The notes beneath the pieces are model-generated. The model saw nothing but the letters and a program-made list of their open reading frames with translations, ran no database searches and was not told the origin of the DNA. Shown in pieces: positions 18,684 through 27,366 of a stretch of 64,000 bases of DNA. Position numbers and translations under genes: made by a program. How positions within the stretch are numbered: position 1 is the stretch's first letter; the number at the start of each line of letters is the position of its first letter. This stretch comes from an uncultured Roseobacter sp. (lineage in GTDB: Bacteria; Pseudomonadota; Alphaproteobacteria; Rhodobacterales; Rhodobacteraceae): the NCBI RefSeq assembly GCF_947495025.1, contig NZ_CANLXG010000003.1, positions 248,001 through 312,000 on the forward strand, written 5' to 3'.

Positions 18684-19543
18684 CGGAAGCCTGATGCAGA
18701 GTAGAGGGCCAGCGCTGTCCAGATGAGAGCGAAGGCCGCCAGATGCCACCCGGTGAACAGCTCACCGAACAGGAAGACGGCGACCGAAAACTGCATTGTC
18801 GGGTTGAGATAGAGCAGCAGGCCAACGGTCGACATCGCCAGCCTTCTGGCTCCGTAGGAAAACAGGATCAGCGGGACAGCCGTAACCGGGCCGGCCAGCA
18901 CAAGCAGGACAGCCGAGGCAGGATCACCGCCGAAAACAGCATCACCGCTGTGCCAGGAATGCCACATAAGTGCCAGTGCGAGAGGCGAAACAAGCATTAC
19001 TTCTGCGGTCACCGACACAACCGGACCGGCGGAAATGTATTTTTTGACCAGACCGTAGAAGCTGAAACTGACCGCCAGCGCCAGCGCCGTCACGGGCACT
19101 GTTCCCAGGCCCGCTACCAGCAACAGAACCGCCGCCGTCACCAGCGCAACGGCAACCCATTGCACAGCGCTCAGCCGTTCGGCAAAGAAGACCCGGCCCA
19201 GAACGACGGCTACGAGCGGGTAGATATAGTACCCCAGTGAAGACTGGGTGGTCTGCCCGGTCTGCACGGCCCAGATGAAAATGGCCCAGTTCAGCGCCAC
19301 AAGCACCGCCGCAAGCAGCATCAGACCAAACGTCCGGCCTGTGCTGACAGCCTGCCAGACCAAAGGCAACCGCCGCTGCAGGGCCAGAACTGACCCGAAC
19401 AGCACCAATGACCAGAGCAAACGGTGCGCCAGCACGTCCAGGGGCGGTACATGCGCAAGCGCATTGTAAAAGATCGGGGAAAGCCCCCAGATCACTGCGG
19501 CACCGCCGATGGCCGCTACACCCCGTACTGTCTCACTGACCAT
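18623..19543 (-). CDS. rarD: EamA-family transporter RarD
   Basis: The product is 306 residues if translation starts at MVSETVRG (19543). An upstream extension adds 31 residues without membrane character and would cross the sodB terminator. About ten hydrophobic helices form two EamA repeats, with the RarD opening AAIGGAAVIWGLSPIFYNAL. RarD proteins belong to the drug/metabolite transporter superfamily; their substrate is not established, although chloramphenicol-related phenotypes have been reported for the family. The gene converges on and overlaps the LOG gene at its 3' end. It lies downstream of sodB on the same strand, separated from it by a terminator. Confidence 0.9.
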   Translation of the reverse strand: MVSETVRGVAAIGGAAVIWGLSPIFYNALAHVPPLDVLAHRLLWSLVLFGSVLALQRRLPLVWQAVSTGRTFGLMLLAAVLVALNWAIFIWAVQTGQTTQSSLGYYIYPLVAVVLGRVFFAERLSAVQWVAVALVTAAVLLLVAGLGTVPVTALALAVSFSFYGLVKKYISAGPVVSVTAEVMLVSPLALALMWHSWHSGDAVFGGDPASAVLLVLAGPVTAVPLILFSYGARRLAMSTVGLLLYLNPTMQFSVAVFLFGELFTGWHLAAFALIWTALALYSASGFRQERASRKATQAEAVSGTAV

Positions 19544-19597
19544 GCGCCGGCCCTTTCCCTGCCGCTGTTCATGCGCCCGATGGCGGGACGGTACAAG

Positions 19598-19626
19598 AAA
19601 AAAGGCCCCGTGCATCGCACGGGGCC
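19598..19626 (-). terminator. rho-independent terminator of sodB
   Basis: Read on the minus strand, a 9-bp stem (GGCCCCGTG paired with CACGGGGCC, arms at 19618-19626 and 19604-19612) with a five-base loop is followed by six T residues (19603-19598). It lies 25 bases beyond the sodB stop and before the rarD start, so it should separate the two transcripts. Confidence 0.9.
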
Positions 19627-19650
19627 TGACTGTCATGCTGGTGGCAGGAG

Positions 19651-20250
19651 TTACAGGCGCGAGGCCACGTTTTCCCAGTTCACCAGATTGTCCAGGAAGT
19701 TTGTCAGATACGCCGGGCGCTTGTTGCGGAAATCAATGTAGTAAGAGTGTTCCCACACATCACAGCCCAGCAGCGCAGTCTGGCCAAAGCACAGCGGGTT
19801 CACGCCGTTTTCAGTTTTGGTCACCGACAGAGAACCATCGGCGTTTTTCACCAGCCAGCACCAGCCAGAGCCGAACTGTCCGGCACCCGCGGCGGAAAAC
19901 TGTGACTTGAATTCGTCAACAGAGCCGAAGCTCTCGGTGATCGCCTTTTCCAGCTCGCCCGGCATGGCGCTGTCGCCCGGCCCCATCATCTCCCAGAACT
20001 GGTTATGGTTCCACAGCTGGCTGATGTTGTTGAAAATACCGTTCTGGGCGACGGCATTGGCGTCATAGGTGCCGACGATGATCTCTTCCATCGATTTATC
20101 AGCCCATTCCGTGCCTTCAATCGCCTTGTTGCCGTTGGTCACATAGGCATTGTGATGCAGGTCGTGATGGTATTCCAGGGTCTCTGCCGACATGCCCTTC
20201 GAGGCAAGCGCGTCATGTGCATAAGGAAGATCAGGAAGTTCAAAAGCCAT
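19651..20250 (-). CDS. sodB: iron (or Fe/Mn) superoxide dismutase
   Basis: This is a 199-residue cytoplasmic enzyme converting superoxide to oxygen and hydrogen peroxide. The metal ligands are visible at H28 (in EYHHDLHH), H82 (in LWNHNQFW), D164 and H168 (in DVWEHSYYIDF). The motif GSGWCWLV and the length fit the iron-type SodB branch of alphaproteobacteria; metal preference cannot be fully decided from sequence. The gene is monocistronic, with a strong terminator after it. Peroxide from sarcosine oxidase nearby is unrelated chemistry. Confidence 0.96.
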   Translation of the reverse strand: MAFELPDLPYAHDALASKGMSAETLEYHHDLHHNAYVTNGNKAIEGTEWADKSMEEIIVGTYDANAVAQNGIFNNISQLWNHNQFWEMMGPGDSAMPGELEKAITESFGSVDEFKSQFSAAGAGQFGSGWCWLVKNADGSLSVTKTENGVNPLCFGQTALLGCDVWEHSYYIDFRNKRPAYLTNFLDNLVNWENVASRL

Positions 20251-20348
20251 TGGGGCCCCCTTTGGTTATTCGATGGGTATACGGGGACATGAAGCGCACC
20301 GCGTTAAGACTTCAAGTCCCTTTTGGCCAAAACACCCGTATTTGGCGA

Positions 20349-20762
20349 TTATTCGGTGCGTATCACGCACTTTCCCCGGCCATGAAAACGGTTCGAATAG
20401 CCCTCGGGTCTGGCCGAGACCGAAATCCTGTTGTTCTTTTTGTTGACCTGAGCCGTATAACTGAATTGCGCAGCTTTTTGTTTGTCCGCATTCTCAACGT
20501 TGGTCAGTGTCCAGACGATACTCAGCTTCCGGTCATCGTTGCGCTGTACGCTGGCCTGCATCGGCTTTTCGTGAAACTGTAGAATGATCGGATCAAGAAC
20601 GGTGACCGAACCATCTTCGCCGAGCACGATGCCCATCTTTGCCGGAATCCAGCCGGGCCGGTCTCTGTTGGAGGGGATATCACAATCGTATACGTATCCA
20701 CCCGCCACTGCCGGCGGAGTTGTCAGACAGTAGAGTAAAGCGGCAACCAGTTGTTTTTTCAT
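20349..20762 (-). CDS. small secreted protein of unknown function
   Basis: Starting at MKKQLVAALLYCLTTPPAVAGG (20762), the product is 137 residues with a clear Sec signal peptide cleaved near AVA-GG. The mature domain has two cysteines, one in YDCDIPSNRD and one in the final GKCVIRTE, which could form a disulphide. It appears to be a beta-rich periplasmic domain. I recognise no family. The in-frame upstream extension to 20825 would put 21 residues before the signal and is less likely. It lies downstream of soxG on the same strand with a gap of 115 bases, so cotranscription is possible but not supported by overlap. Confidence 0.72.
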   Translation of the reverse strand: MKKQLVAALLYCLTTPPAVAGGYVYDCDIPSNRDRPGWIPAKMGIVLGEDGSVTVLDPIILQFHEKPMQASVQRNDDRKLSIVWTLTNVENADKQKAAQFSYTAQVNKKNNRISVSARPEGYSNRFHGRGKCVIRTE

Positions 20763-20877
20763 CAGTAACCCGGATTTAGCATGGCAAGTCAGCACGGCAT
20801 TTTCGGGCAGGACATGTGTGATCACACAGTGCCTGTCGATACCGCCCGCCCGACAGTTTCAGCCCCCTGCAGGCGGG

Positions 20878-21459
20878 TCAACCCGTTGAACACAGATGGT
20901 TAACTTCAGATCCTGGCTGTGCCGCTATGCTGAGCAGATCAAAGACGTACTGCGCCTGACTGCGAAAACAGATCAGCTGAAAACTGTCATCTGACGGCAT
21001 CCAGATCGCTGCTGCGACCTGTGCCAGCCGCGTGCGCCGGAACATGCCTGTCCCGAACGCCCCGGGGGCCAGATCGACCGGGCAGAGTTTCGCCATGACG
21101 TCGCGCGCGTGCTCACCGCTCACCTGAAAGGAGGCCCGTGCGTCAGACACATTCACGGCGAGCAGATGCGCTTTGCCGGATGCCGCATCAAAAGCCTGCA
21201 CAATGCCTTCGGCAGACCCGTAGTCGCACAGAACCAGCAGCTCATCCGGGGACATCCAGCACAGGGCAACGCCGTCTTTCTGTGCAAACGTGCCTGCACC
21301 AGGAACCGCCATGCCGGTCACTGATTTCACGGCTTTTCCGACTGCAGGTGCCGACAGGTCGCCGCGCAGGGTTACCATGCCCTGACGTTCCGCTTCGCGG
21401 ATGCCTGCAATGCCGCCGGACGCGGCGACGCCACCCATGGCGGTTACGGGTTCAGACAT
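20878..21459 (-). CDS. soxG: sarcosine oxidase gamma subunit
   Basis: The start at 21459 (MSEPVTAMGGVAASGG) lies inside the end of soxA, an 8-base overlap, giving 193 residues. The fold resembles a truncated GcvT/folate-binding domain, with conserved stretches such as CWMSPDELLVLCD and a late AAIWMPSDDSFQLICFRSQA. SoxG is the small structural subunit of heterotetrameric sarcosine oxidase and packs against the alpha subunit. It is the last gene of the soxDAG group. The longer reading upstream to 21579 is antisense-free but overlaps soxA by 128 bases and has no SoxG homology, so it was rejected. Confidence 0.9.
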   Translation of the reverse strand: MSEPVTAMGGVAASGGIAGIREAERQGMVTLRGDLSAPAVGKAVKSVTGMAVPGAGTFAQKDGVALCWMSPDELLVLCDYGSAEGIVQAFDAASGKAHLLAVNVSDARASFQVSGEHARDVMAKLCPVDLAPGAFGTGMFRRTRLAQVAAAIWMPSDDSFQLICFRSQAQYVFDLLSIAAQPGSEVNHLCSTG

Positions 21460-24400
21460 TCTGCTTCTCCCCTTCTTTGTCGTAAAAGACCGGATCGACA
21501 ATCCGGGCTTTGAACGTTGCCCCTTCGGTGCCCGGAAATTCGAGCACCTCTCCCATGCGATCCGGTCCGTCGAGAACAAGCCCCATCGCGATACCGCGCC
21601 CGAGCGTCGCCGAATAATATGCCGACGTGACCCGGCCGATCACATTCCGCTGACCGTTTGCATTCACGCCCGCCCCGGTGGCATAGGCACCATCTGGCAA
21701 CACAGCGCCCGAAAGTGTTTCCAGACCAACCAGCTTCCAGCGTTTCGGGTCTGTCATGTGGCTGCGTTCCTGTGCCCGCTTGCCGAGGAAATCCTCTTTT
21801 TTCTTCGAGATGGCCCAGTTCAGTCCGAGATCCTGCGGGATAACAGTCCCATCTGTCTCGTCCCCGATCATGATGAACCCCTTTTCAGCCCGCAGCACGT
21901 GAAGACATTCGGTACCGTAAGGCATTGCGCCGAATTCGGCGCCGGCCTCTGTCAGAGCGTCCCAGAATGCCCGTCCCTGCCCCGCTTTTACGGCGATTTC
22001 ATAGCTCAGCTCACCCGAGAATGAGATCCGGTAAACCCGGCAGGCAAATCCGCCGATCTCACCGTCAGCCCATTCCATAAAACCAAGCGCCTCGCGCGAG
22101 ACATCCATACCACCGAGTTTTTCCAGCACTTTGCGGGCATTGGGCCCGACGACGGCAACCTGCGCATACTGCTCGGTGACATTGGCCACCCAGACGTTCC
22201 AGTCCCACCACTCGGTCTGCAGCCACTCTTCCATATGCTGGTGGATGCTTTCGGCCCCACCCGTGGTTGTGTGGCACAGGAAGGTATCCTCGTCGATACG
22301 GGCGACCACACCATCGTCGATCAGGAAACCGTTTTCCGAGCACATCAGACCATAGCGGCATTTGCCCGGCTTCAGCGTCGACATCATGTTGGTGTACATC
22401 ATGTCCATGAATTTGCCCGCATCCGGCCCCTTGACGATGATCTTGCCCAGAGTTGAGGCGTCCAGCAGTCCAAGGTTCCGGCGGGTGTTCAGCACTTCGC
22501 GGTTTACGGCCTGCGAGACTGTCTCGCCCTGGCGCAGATAGGCATAAGGACGCCGCCACTGTCCGACTGGCTCCCAGTGCGCGCCATTGTCGTCGTGCCA
22601 GTCATGCATCGGCGTCCGGCGGACCGGCTGGAACACCTCTCCGCGGGCGTCACCGGCAATCGAGGCCAGCGAAATCGGCGTGTAGGGCGGACGGAACGTT
22701 GTGGTCCCGACCTGCGGGATCTCTGCCCCGAGCGCACCAGCAAGCGTCGCCAGGCCGTTGATGTTGCTCAGTTTACCCTGATCCGTTGCCATCCCCAGCG
22801 TGGTGTACCGCTTGGTATGCTCAACACTTTCAAACCCCTCCTGAGCCGCCAGCTGCACATCGCTTACCTTGACGTCGTTCTGATAATCCAGCCACGCCTT
22901 GGCGCGATGCTCATAGTCAGCCTGCGCCGGCATAAGCCAGACAGGCTCCATCCGGGCCTCTTCAGAGGCCTCGCCCACCGGCGCTTTCGTCCGCTTCGGT
23001 GTGAACCCGGCAGCCCTCGCAGCTGCCTTGCCCGCAGCATCCGCATCCGAAACGGTTTCGGCCAGAGACATCAGTCCGTTAGCGCTCCCGGCGGCGGTCA
23101 CAAACGCAGCACCATCGGCGCCGGTCGGCGCTTTATCCACATCCGGCCGGAACATCGCCTGATCTGTGTCCCAGGTCAGCTTCCCGCCGCAGTGCGACCA
23201 CAGGTGCACCACGGGCGACCAGCCCCCCGACATCGCAACAGCATCGCAGGCGATCTCTTCTGTGACTGCCCCCGATCCTTCCTGGCGACAGACCTCCACT
23301 GACGCGACGCGCTTGCCACCTTTGACCGCGGCGATACCATGCCCGGCCAGAACCCGGATGCCCAGCGCACGGGCCTGCACCATCGCCGGGCTTTCCAGAT
23401 CAGGTGAACGTGCATCGAGGATCGCAGACACCGTCCGACCCGCATGATTCAGGGTAAATGCCGTCAGATACGCGTCATCGTTGTTTGTCACGATGACAGT
23501 CCGATCGCCCGCCGACACCCCGAAATTCACCAGATAATCCCGCACAGCCGAGGCAAGCATCACACCCGGAATGTCGTTACCGGCAAACGACAGCGGACGT
23601 TCAATCGCCCCTGTCGCCGTTACAATCTGCGCTGCGCGGATGCGCCAGAGGCGATGGCGCGGCCCCGGTTTTGCCGGCGCGTTATCGCGCAGCTGTTCGT
23701 ATCCCAGGACATAGCCATGGTCGTAAACGCCCGCGCCCATCATCCGGGTGCGCATTGTGACATTCGGCATTGTTTCCAGCTCGGAAACGATTTGTTCCAC
23801 AAATTCATCCACAGGCGCGCCGTTCACCGTGCCGCCATCGACGGGCGCACGGCCACCCCAGTGTGGTGTCTGTTCCATCAGAATGACACGCGCACCCGAT
23901 TTCGCGGCAACACGGGCCGCCTGCAGGCCTGCGATGCCACCACCAACGACAAGTACATCGCAGAATGCATAGAAATGCTCATACGTGTCGGCATCCGCCT
24001 CTTTCGGCGCCTGCCCCAGGCCAGCGGACTGCCGGATGAAGGGCTCGTACACGTGCTTCCAGAGCGGGCGTGGATGAATGAACATCTTGTAATAAAACCC
24101 GGCCGGCAGAAACCGTGCCAGTTTGGTGTTGATGGCGCCAATGTCGAACTCGAGACTGGGCCAGTGGTTCTGGCTGCGTGCCGCAAGCCCGTCAAAAAGC
24201 TCGGTGGTGGTGACCCGCTGGTTCGGTTCAAACCGGTTGCCCTCGCCCATATTGACAAGACCGTTGGGTTCTTCGGCGCCCGATGCAACAATTCCGCGTG
24301 GACGATGGTATTTGAACGACCGTCCCACCAGCATCTGATCATTGGCCAGAAGGGCTGATGCCAGGGTGTCGCCCTCAAAACCGCTAAGCGTGCGGCCATT

Positions 24401-24466
24401 GAACGAAAAGGTCACCGGGTGGCCCCGGTCTACAAACCGGCCACCGGAGGTCAGACGCGAACTCAT
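21452..24466 (-). CDS. soxA: sarcosine oxidase alpha subunit
   Basis: This 1004-residue flavoprotein has three parts. An N-terminal ferredoxin-like domain (about 1-100) contains FSFNGRTLSGFEGDTLASAL. An NAD-binding pyridine nucleotide-disulphide oxidoreductase region includes VVGGGIAGLQAARVAAKSGA near 173-192 and a second nucleotide fold near 320. A C-terminal GcvT-type tetrahydrofolate-binding domain occupies about 600-1000. The heterotetramer oxidises sarcosine to glycine, passes electrons to FMN and oxygen, and transfers the methyl-derived carbon to tetrahydrofolate as methylene-THF. The gene overlaps soxD by four bases and soxG by eight, so these three form one translationally coupled unit. 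Confidence 0.97.
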   Translation of the reverse strand: MSSRLTSGGRFVDRGHPVTFSFNGRTLSGFEGDTLASALLANDQMLVGRSFKYHRPRGIVASGAEEPNGLVNMGEGNRFEPNQRVTTTELFDGLAARSQNHWPSLEFDIGAINTKLARFLPAGFYYKMFIHPRPLWKHVYEPFIRQSAGLGQAPKEADADTYEHFYAFCDVLVVGGGIAGLQAARVAAKSGARVILMEQTPHWGGRAPVDGGTVNGAPVDEFVEQIVSELETMPNVTMRTRMMGAGVYDHGYVLGYEQLRDNAPAKPGPRHRLWRIRAAQIVTATGAIERPLSFAGNDIPGVMLASAVRDYLVNFGVSAGDRTVIVTNNDDAYLTAFTLNHAGRTVSAILDARSPDLESPAMVQARALGIRVLAGHGIAAVKGGKRVASVEVCRQEGSGAVTEEIACDAVAMSGGWSPVVHLWSHCGGKLTWDTDQAMFRPDVDKAPTGADGAAFVTAAGSANGLMSLAETVSDADAAGKAAARAAGFTPKRTKAPVGEASEEARMEPVWLMPAQADYEHRAKAWLDYQNDVKVSDVQLAAQEGFESVEHTKRYTTLGMATDQGKLSNINGLATLAGALGAEIPQVGTTTFRPPYTPISLASIAGDARGEVFQPVRRTPMHDWHDDNGAHWEPVGQWRRPYAYLRQGETVSQAVNREVLNTRRNLGLLDASTLGKIIVKGPDAGKFMDMMYTNMMSTLKPGKCRYGLMCSENGFLIDDGVVARIDEDTFLCHTTTGGAESIHQHMEEWLQTEWWDWNVWVANVTEQYAQVAVVGPNARKVLEKLGGMDVSREALGFMEWADGEIGGFACRVYRISFSGELSYEIAVKAGQGRAFWDALTEAGAEFGAMPYGTECLHVLRAEKGFIMIGDETDGTVIPQDLGLNWAISKKKEDFLGKRAQERSHMTDPKRWKLVGLETLSGAVLPDGAYATGAGVNANGQRNVIGRVTSAYYSATLGRGIAMGLVLDGPDRMGEVLEFPGTEGATFKARIVDPVFYDKEGEKQNV

Positions 24467-24792
24467 GAGAACTCCCTCCAGATCCAGCCCGGGCGTTTTT
24501 TGGAAATGGTTTTACGCAGCCCGGCCGGCGGCTCGAGGGTCTGCGCAGGATAGGTGCCAAAGACTTCCAGTGTGGTCGTGCAGCGGGCTGCGTGAAACCA
24601 CTTGCCGCAGCCATAGACGTGCCGCCAGCGCTCAAAGTGCACCCCACGCGGGTTTTCCCGCATGAACAGATATTCTTCGAACTGCTCGTCCGGGCTGCCC
24701 GGGCCATAGCGCTTCAGATGCGCTTCGCCGCCGGCGTGAAATTCTGTCTCCTCGGCGGTAACGCCGCAGACAGGACAGGTCAGGATCAGCAT
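24463..24792 (-). CDS. soxD: sarcosine oxidase delta subunit
   Basis: The product has 109 residues from MLILTCPVCGVTAEE (24792). The zinc site is visible as CPVCG near the N-terminus plus a histidine and cysteine in HVYGCGKWFHAARC. SoxD is the zinc-binding structural subunit of the heterotetramer. In most Rhodobacteraceae it follows soxB directly. Here about 1.1 kb with four small genes and a terminator lies between them, so soxD probably has its own promoter between 24793 and 24826 or is reached by read-through. It overlaps soxA by an ATGA. Confidence 0.95.
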   Translation of the reverse strand: MLILTCPVCGVTAEETEFHAGGEAHLKRYGPGSPDEQFEEYLFMRENPRGVHFERWRHVYGCGKWFHAARCTTTLEVFGTYPAQTLEPPAGLRKTISKKRPGWIWREFS

Positions 24793-24826
24793 GGTGTGCC
24801 TCCGGTGCTCTGGACGCCGCACGCAG

Positions 24827-24854
24827 AAAAGGCGGGCGTCATCAGACGCCCGCC
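24827..24854 (-). terminator. rho-independent terminator between the small membrane gene and soxD
   Basis: On the minus strand, GGCGGGCGTC (24854-24845), a four-base loop and GACGCCCGCC (24840-24831) form a perfect 10-bp GC-rich stem followed by TTTT (24830-24827). It lies 28 bases after the stop of the 67-residue gene and 35 bases before the soxD start, so upstream transcripts should end ahead of soxDAG. Confidence 0.88.
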
Positions 24855-24882
24855 TCTGGCGGTCATTGCAGTATGTCTTGGT

Positions 24883-25086
24883 TTATTCGACGACAGCGGG
24901 CGCTGTCGCCTCAGGATCAGCCGGTGCGGTCTGTATGGTTGCCGTACCGTCCGTTGCGTCAGGGTCCACGGGCACTGTTCCCGTGCCGAGAGCCGCCAGC
25001 AGCACCACGAAGGCGCCGATGACGACCAGCGCGATGAGGATGCCTTTGCCGCTGATGCCGTCACTGTGTGTTGTGTAGTCAGCCAT
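24883..25086 (-). CDS. small single-span membrane protein (67 residues)
   Basis: The sequence opens with MADYTTHSDGISGKG, followed by one hydrophobic helix (about residues 16-35) and a proline-, alanine-, aspartate- and threonine-rich tail. The topology is probably N-in with the acidic tail in the periplasm. A good ribosome site (AAGGAGAC on the minus strand) precedes the ATG, and a perfect terminator follows the stop, so this looks like a self-contained gene. No family is recognised. It is divergent from three further small membrane genes on the plus strand and lies between soxB and soxD. Confidence 0.72.
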   Translation of the reverse strand: MADYTTHSDGISGKGILIALVVIGAFVVLLAALGTGTVPVDPDATDGTATIQTAPADPEATAPAVVE

Positions 25087-25277
25087 TGGTCTGTCTCCTT
25101 GTTACGGGAGGCCAGTGTGGCGGCTGCAGGGGTCATCGCAATCCAGGCGGAAATCCCCGGCCGGTTTGGGCGGCGCGTGGCCAACCGGGCAGGCCTGCGT
25201 CGGCCATCTGTTGCCGGTTTGGTGCCAGCGGCCACATCGGTTATACTGGCTTCGGGCATGTTCAGAGGAGAATCGTG

Positions 25278-25472
25278 ATGAGCAAGGAAATGATCGCCGT
25301 ACTGGTTTTTGGTGGCTTCGCAGCCGTCGCGCTTGTCATGCTGGTGATCGAACGGCGCGGCATCGCCGCCCGCAAAGCCGCGCGTGGCGGGCGCGAGATT
25401 GACGTCGGCAACCTCATTGCTTTCGGCTCGGCCGCCGGCGAAGGGCCACGCACCCATGGCCAGGATGACTGA
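25278..25472 (+). CDS. small single-span membrane protein (64 residues)
   Basis: The ATG at 25278 is preceded by GAGGAGAA. The product begins MSKEMIAVLVFGGFAAVALV, a transmembrane helix near the N-terminus, followed by a basic patch (IERRGIAARKAARGGR) and a short glycine-rich tail. It is probably an inner-membrane protein with a cytoplasmic positive tail. It is the first of three tandem small genes; the next start is three bases after this stop. No family is recognised. Its function may relate to the membrane or to the neighbouring demethylation enzymes, but nothing in the sequence proves that. Confidence 0.68.
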   Translation: MSKEMIAVLVFGGFAAVALVMLVIERRGIAARKAARGGREIDVGNLIAFGSAAGEGPRTHGQDD

Positions 25473-25475
25473 CCT

Positions 25476-25670
25476 GTGAAATGGCTTTTCTGGCTTTCGG
25501 TGGGAATATTCGTCGCAGGCGTTTCCATCGCAATCTGGGAACGCCGCAAAAAGCGTACCCTGTTGGCACATGATCTGAATGCAACGGGCCCGCAGACCGA
25601 GGCCGACCGCCAGGCAATCCGCACGGTGCATGAAATGGCCGGGCGCGAAACCTCCCGTCCGCCGGACTGA
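25476..25670 (+). CDS. small single-span membrane protein (64 residues), GTG start
   Basis: Translation probably starts at the GTG at 25476, three bases after the previous stop, which suggests coupled translation. The product begins MKWLFWLSVGIFVAGVSIAI, a hydrophobic helix, then WERRKKRTLLAHDLNATG and a polar tail ending in proline-proline-aspartate. Like its upstream neighbour it has a positive patch immediately after the helix, which predicts an N-out, C-in arrangement. No known family is recognised. The tight spacing supports this reading despite the small size. Confidence 0.65.
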   Translation: MKWLFWLSVGIFVAGVSIAIWERRKKRTLLAHDLNATGPQTEADRQAIRTVHEMAGRETSRPPD

Positions 25671-25724
25671 GTCTGACGCTTTAAAGACCCGATGTGCATC
25701 CGAAACAAAGGGAACCTCAACTGA

Positions 25725-25895
25725 ATGCATGACGCACTGCTGATCTTCGGAGGTCTGGCTATCGTCGCCATCCTTGCAATCGTGGCCAACGTGATGTCGA
25801 CGCGAAACGCCCGTCATCACTCTGACAGCGGACTGGCTAAGCGGGGTGATGGCAGCCGGGAACAGGGGGCCGGCGGCGGTGGCGACAGCATCTGA
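25725..25895 (+). CDS. very small single-span membrane protein (56 residues)
   Basis: The ATG at 25725 opens 56 codons reading MHDALLIFGGLAIVAILAIV (helix), then a basic stretch (NARHHSDSGLAKRGDGSR) and a glycine-rich end with stop at 25893-25895. An AAGGGA lies about eleven bases upstream. It has the same design as the two preceding genes: a short N-terminus, one helix, then positive charges. The stop is two bases from the convergent soxB stop at 25898. It is a candidate gene that length cut-offs would miss; its reality rests on design similarity and spacing. Confidence 0.5.
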   Translation: MHDALLIFGGLAIVAILAIVANVMSTRNARHHSDSGLAKRGDGSREQGAGGGGDSI

Positions 25896-25897
25896 CA

Positions 25898-27142
25898 TCA
25901 GTGCGCCACCCCGGCGGCCACGGATTCGTCGATAAACCGACCCTCGCGGAAACGGTCGAGGCCAAACTCATCCGTCAGCGGCCCGTGTCCTTTGGCGATG
26001 AGTTCGGCCATGGCCCAGCCTGACCCGGGCGTGGCTTTGAACCCGCCGGTGCCCCAGCCGCAGTTGATGAACACATTCTCCACGGGCGTTTTGGACAGAA
26101 TGGGCGAGCGGTCGCCCGTCACATCCACGATCCCGCCCCACTGACGCAGCATTTTCAGACGGCTCAGCATCGGGAAAGTCTCGATCAGCGCGCGCACGGT
26201 TTCCTCGACGTGGTGAAACGATCCGCGCTGGGTGTAGTTGTTGTAGCCGTCGGTACCACCGCCGATCACCATTTCGCCTTTGTCGGATTGTGACAGGTAC
26301 CCGTGCACGGTGTTGGCCATGACAACCACGTCCATGCAGGGTTTGATGGGCTCTGACACCAGGGCCTGCAGCGCCACACTCTCAATCGGCAGCCGGAAAC
26401 CTGCCAGCCCGGCAACATGACCTGAATTGCCCGCCACGACGATGCCCAGCTTGTCGCAGTCAATGGCCCCGCGGTTCGTGTCCACGCCGACGACTTTGCC
26501 GCCCTCGCGGCGGACAGCTGTCACCTCGCACTGCTGGATGACATCCATACCCATGTCCGAACAGGCCCGCGCATAGCCCCAGGCCACGGCGTCATGGCGC
26601 GCCGTGCCGCCCCGCGCCTGCCACAGACCGCCCAGCACCGGATAGCGCGGCCCGGCAATGTTCATGATCGGCACCAGCTCTTTTACACGGGTGGGCGTTA
26701 TCCACTCGGTTGTCACCCCCTGCAGCGCATTGGCATGGGCCGTACGCTGGTAGCCCCGTACCTCGTGATGCGTCTGCGCCAGCATGATGACACCGCGCGG
26801 GCTGAACATCACGTTGTAGTTCAGGTCCTGGCTCATCGTCTCATACAGCGAGCGGGACTTTTCATAAAGCGCCGCAGAAGGATCCTGAAGGTAATTCGAG
26901 CGGATGATCGTCGTGTTCCGCCCGGTATTGCCACCGCCCAGCCAGCCCTTTTCCAGGATGGCCACGTTTTTGATCCCGAACCGCTTGCCCAGATGATACG
27001 CCGTGGCAAGCCCGTGACCGCCACCACCGATGATGATCACATCGTACTTCTTTTTCGGCTCTGCCTTGCGCCATGCGCGCTCCCAGCCAGTGTGATAGCG
27101 TGCCGCCTCGCGGGCGACTGCAAAGACAGAATAGCGTTTCAT
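25898..27142 (-). CDS. soxB: sarcosine oxidase beta subunit
   Basis: This 414-residue flavoprotein has the dinucleotide-binding motif IIGGGGHGLATAYHLGKRFG at about residues 36-55 and the D-amino-acid-oxidase-like fold of the MSOX family. SoxB carries the noncovalent FAD, the covalently attached FMN and the sarcosine-oxidising active site. A C-terminal glycine motif INCGWGTGGFKATPGSG is typical. It is transcribed leftward but is separated from soxDAG by small genes on both strands. A 7-bp stem-loop (27168-27188) lies in its leader. The divergent neighbour is ccmI. Confidence 0.96.
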   Translation of the reverse strand: MKRYSVFAVAREAARYHTGWERAWRKAEPKKKYDVIIIGGGGHGLATAYHLGKRFGIKNVAILEKGWLGGGNTGRNTTIIRSNYLQDPSAALYEKSRSLYETMSQDLNYNVMFSPRGVIMLAQTHHEVRGYQRTAHANALQGVTTEWITPTRVKELVPIMNIAGPRYPVLGGLWQARGGTARHDAVAWGYARACSDMGMDVIQQCEVTAVRREGGKVVGVDTNRGAIDCDKLGIVVAGNSGHVAGLAGFRLPIESVALQALVSEPIKPCMDVVVMANTVHGYLSQSDKGEMVIGGGTDGYNNYTQRGSFHHVEETVRALIETFPMLSRLKMLRQWGGIVDVTGDRSPILSKTPVENVFINCGWGTGGFKATPGSGWAMAELIAKGHGPLTDEFGLDRFREGRFIDESVAAGVAH

Positions 27143-27366
27143 GGCACCAGTTCCCGAACGTGACTGCGCGCCGGAATCGCACCGGCGCTGAGGTTGACAC
27201 TCTTGTGCCTGTCCACCCGGAAAAGAGGATACTCAGCACGTCATATCCTGCCATGTTTGCGACACGCGGCGCAATTGCACAGAGCTGTGACGTGGCCGTG
27301 GCCTTTTGCCTCTTTTTACCGGCGCGCGCAGCAGCTACATGTCAGCTTGTAGTCTGAGGAAACGGC

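Noticed and set aside
27168..27188. A riboswitch in the soxB leader
   Set aside because: There is a 7-bp hairpin (GCGCCGG/CCGGCGC), but no match to the glycine, SAM or other riboswitch consensus sequences I know. It is only a short stem.
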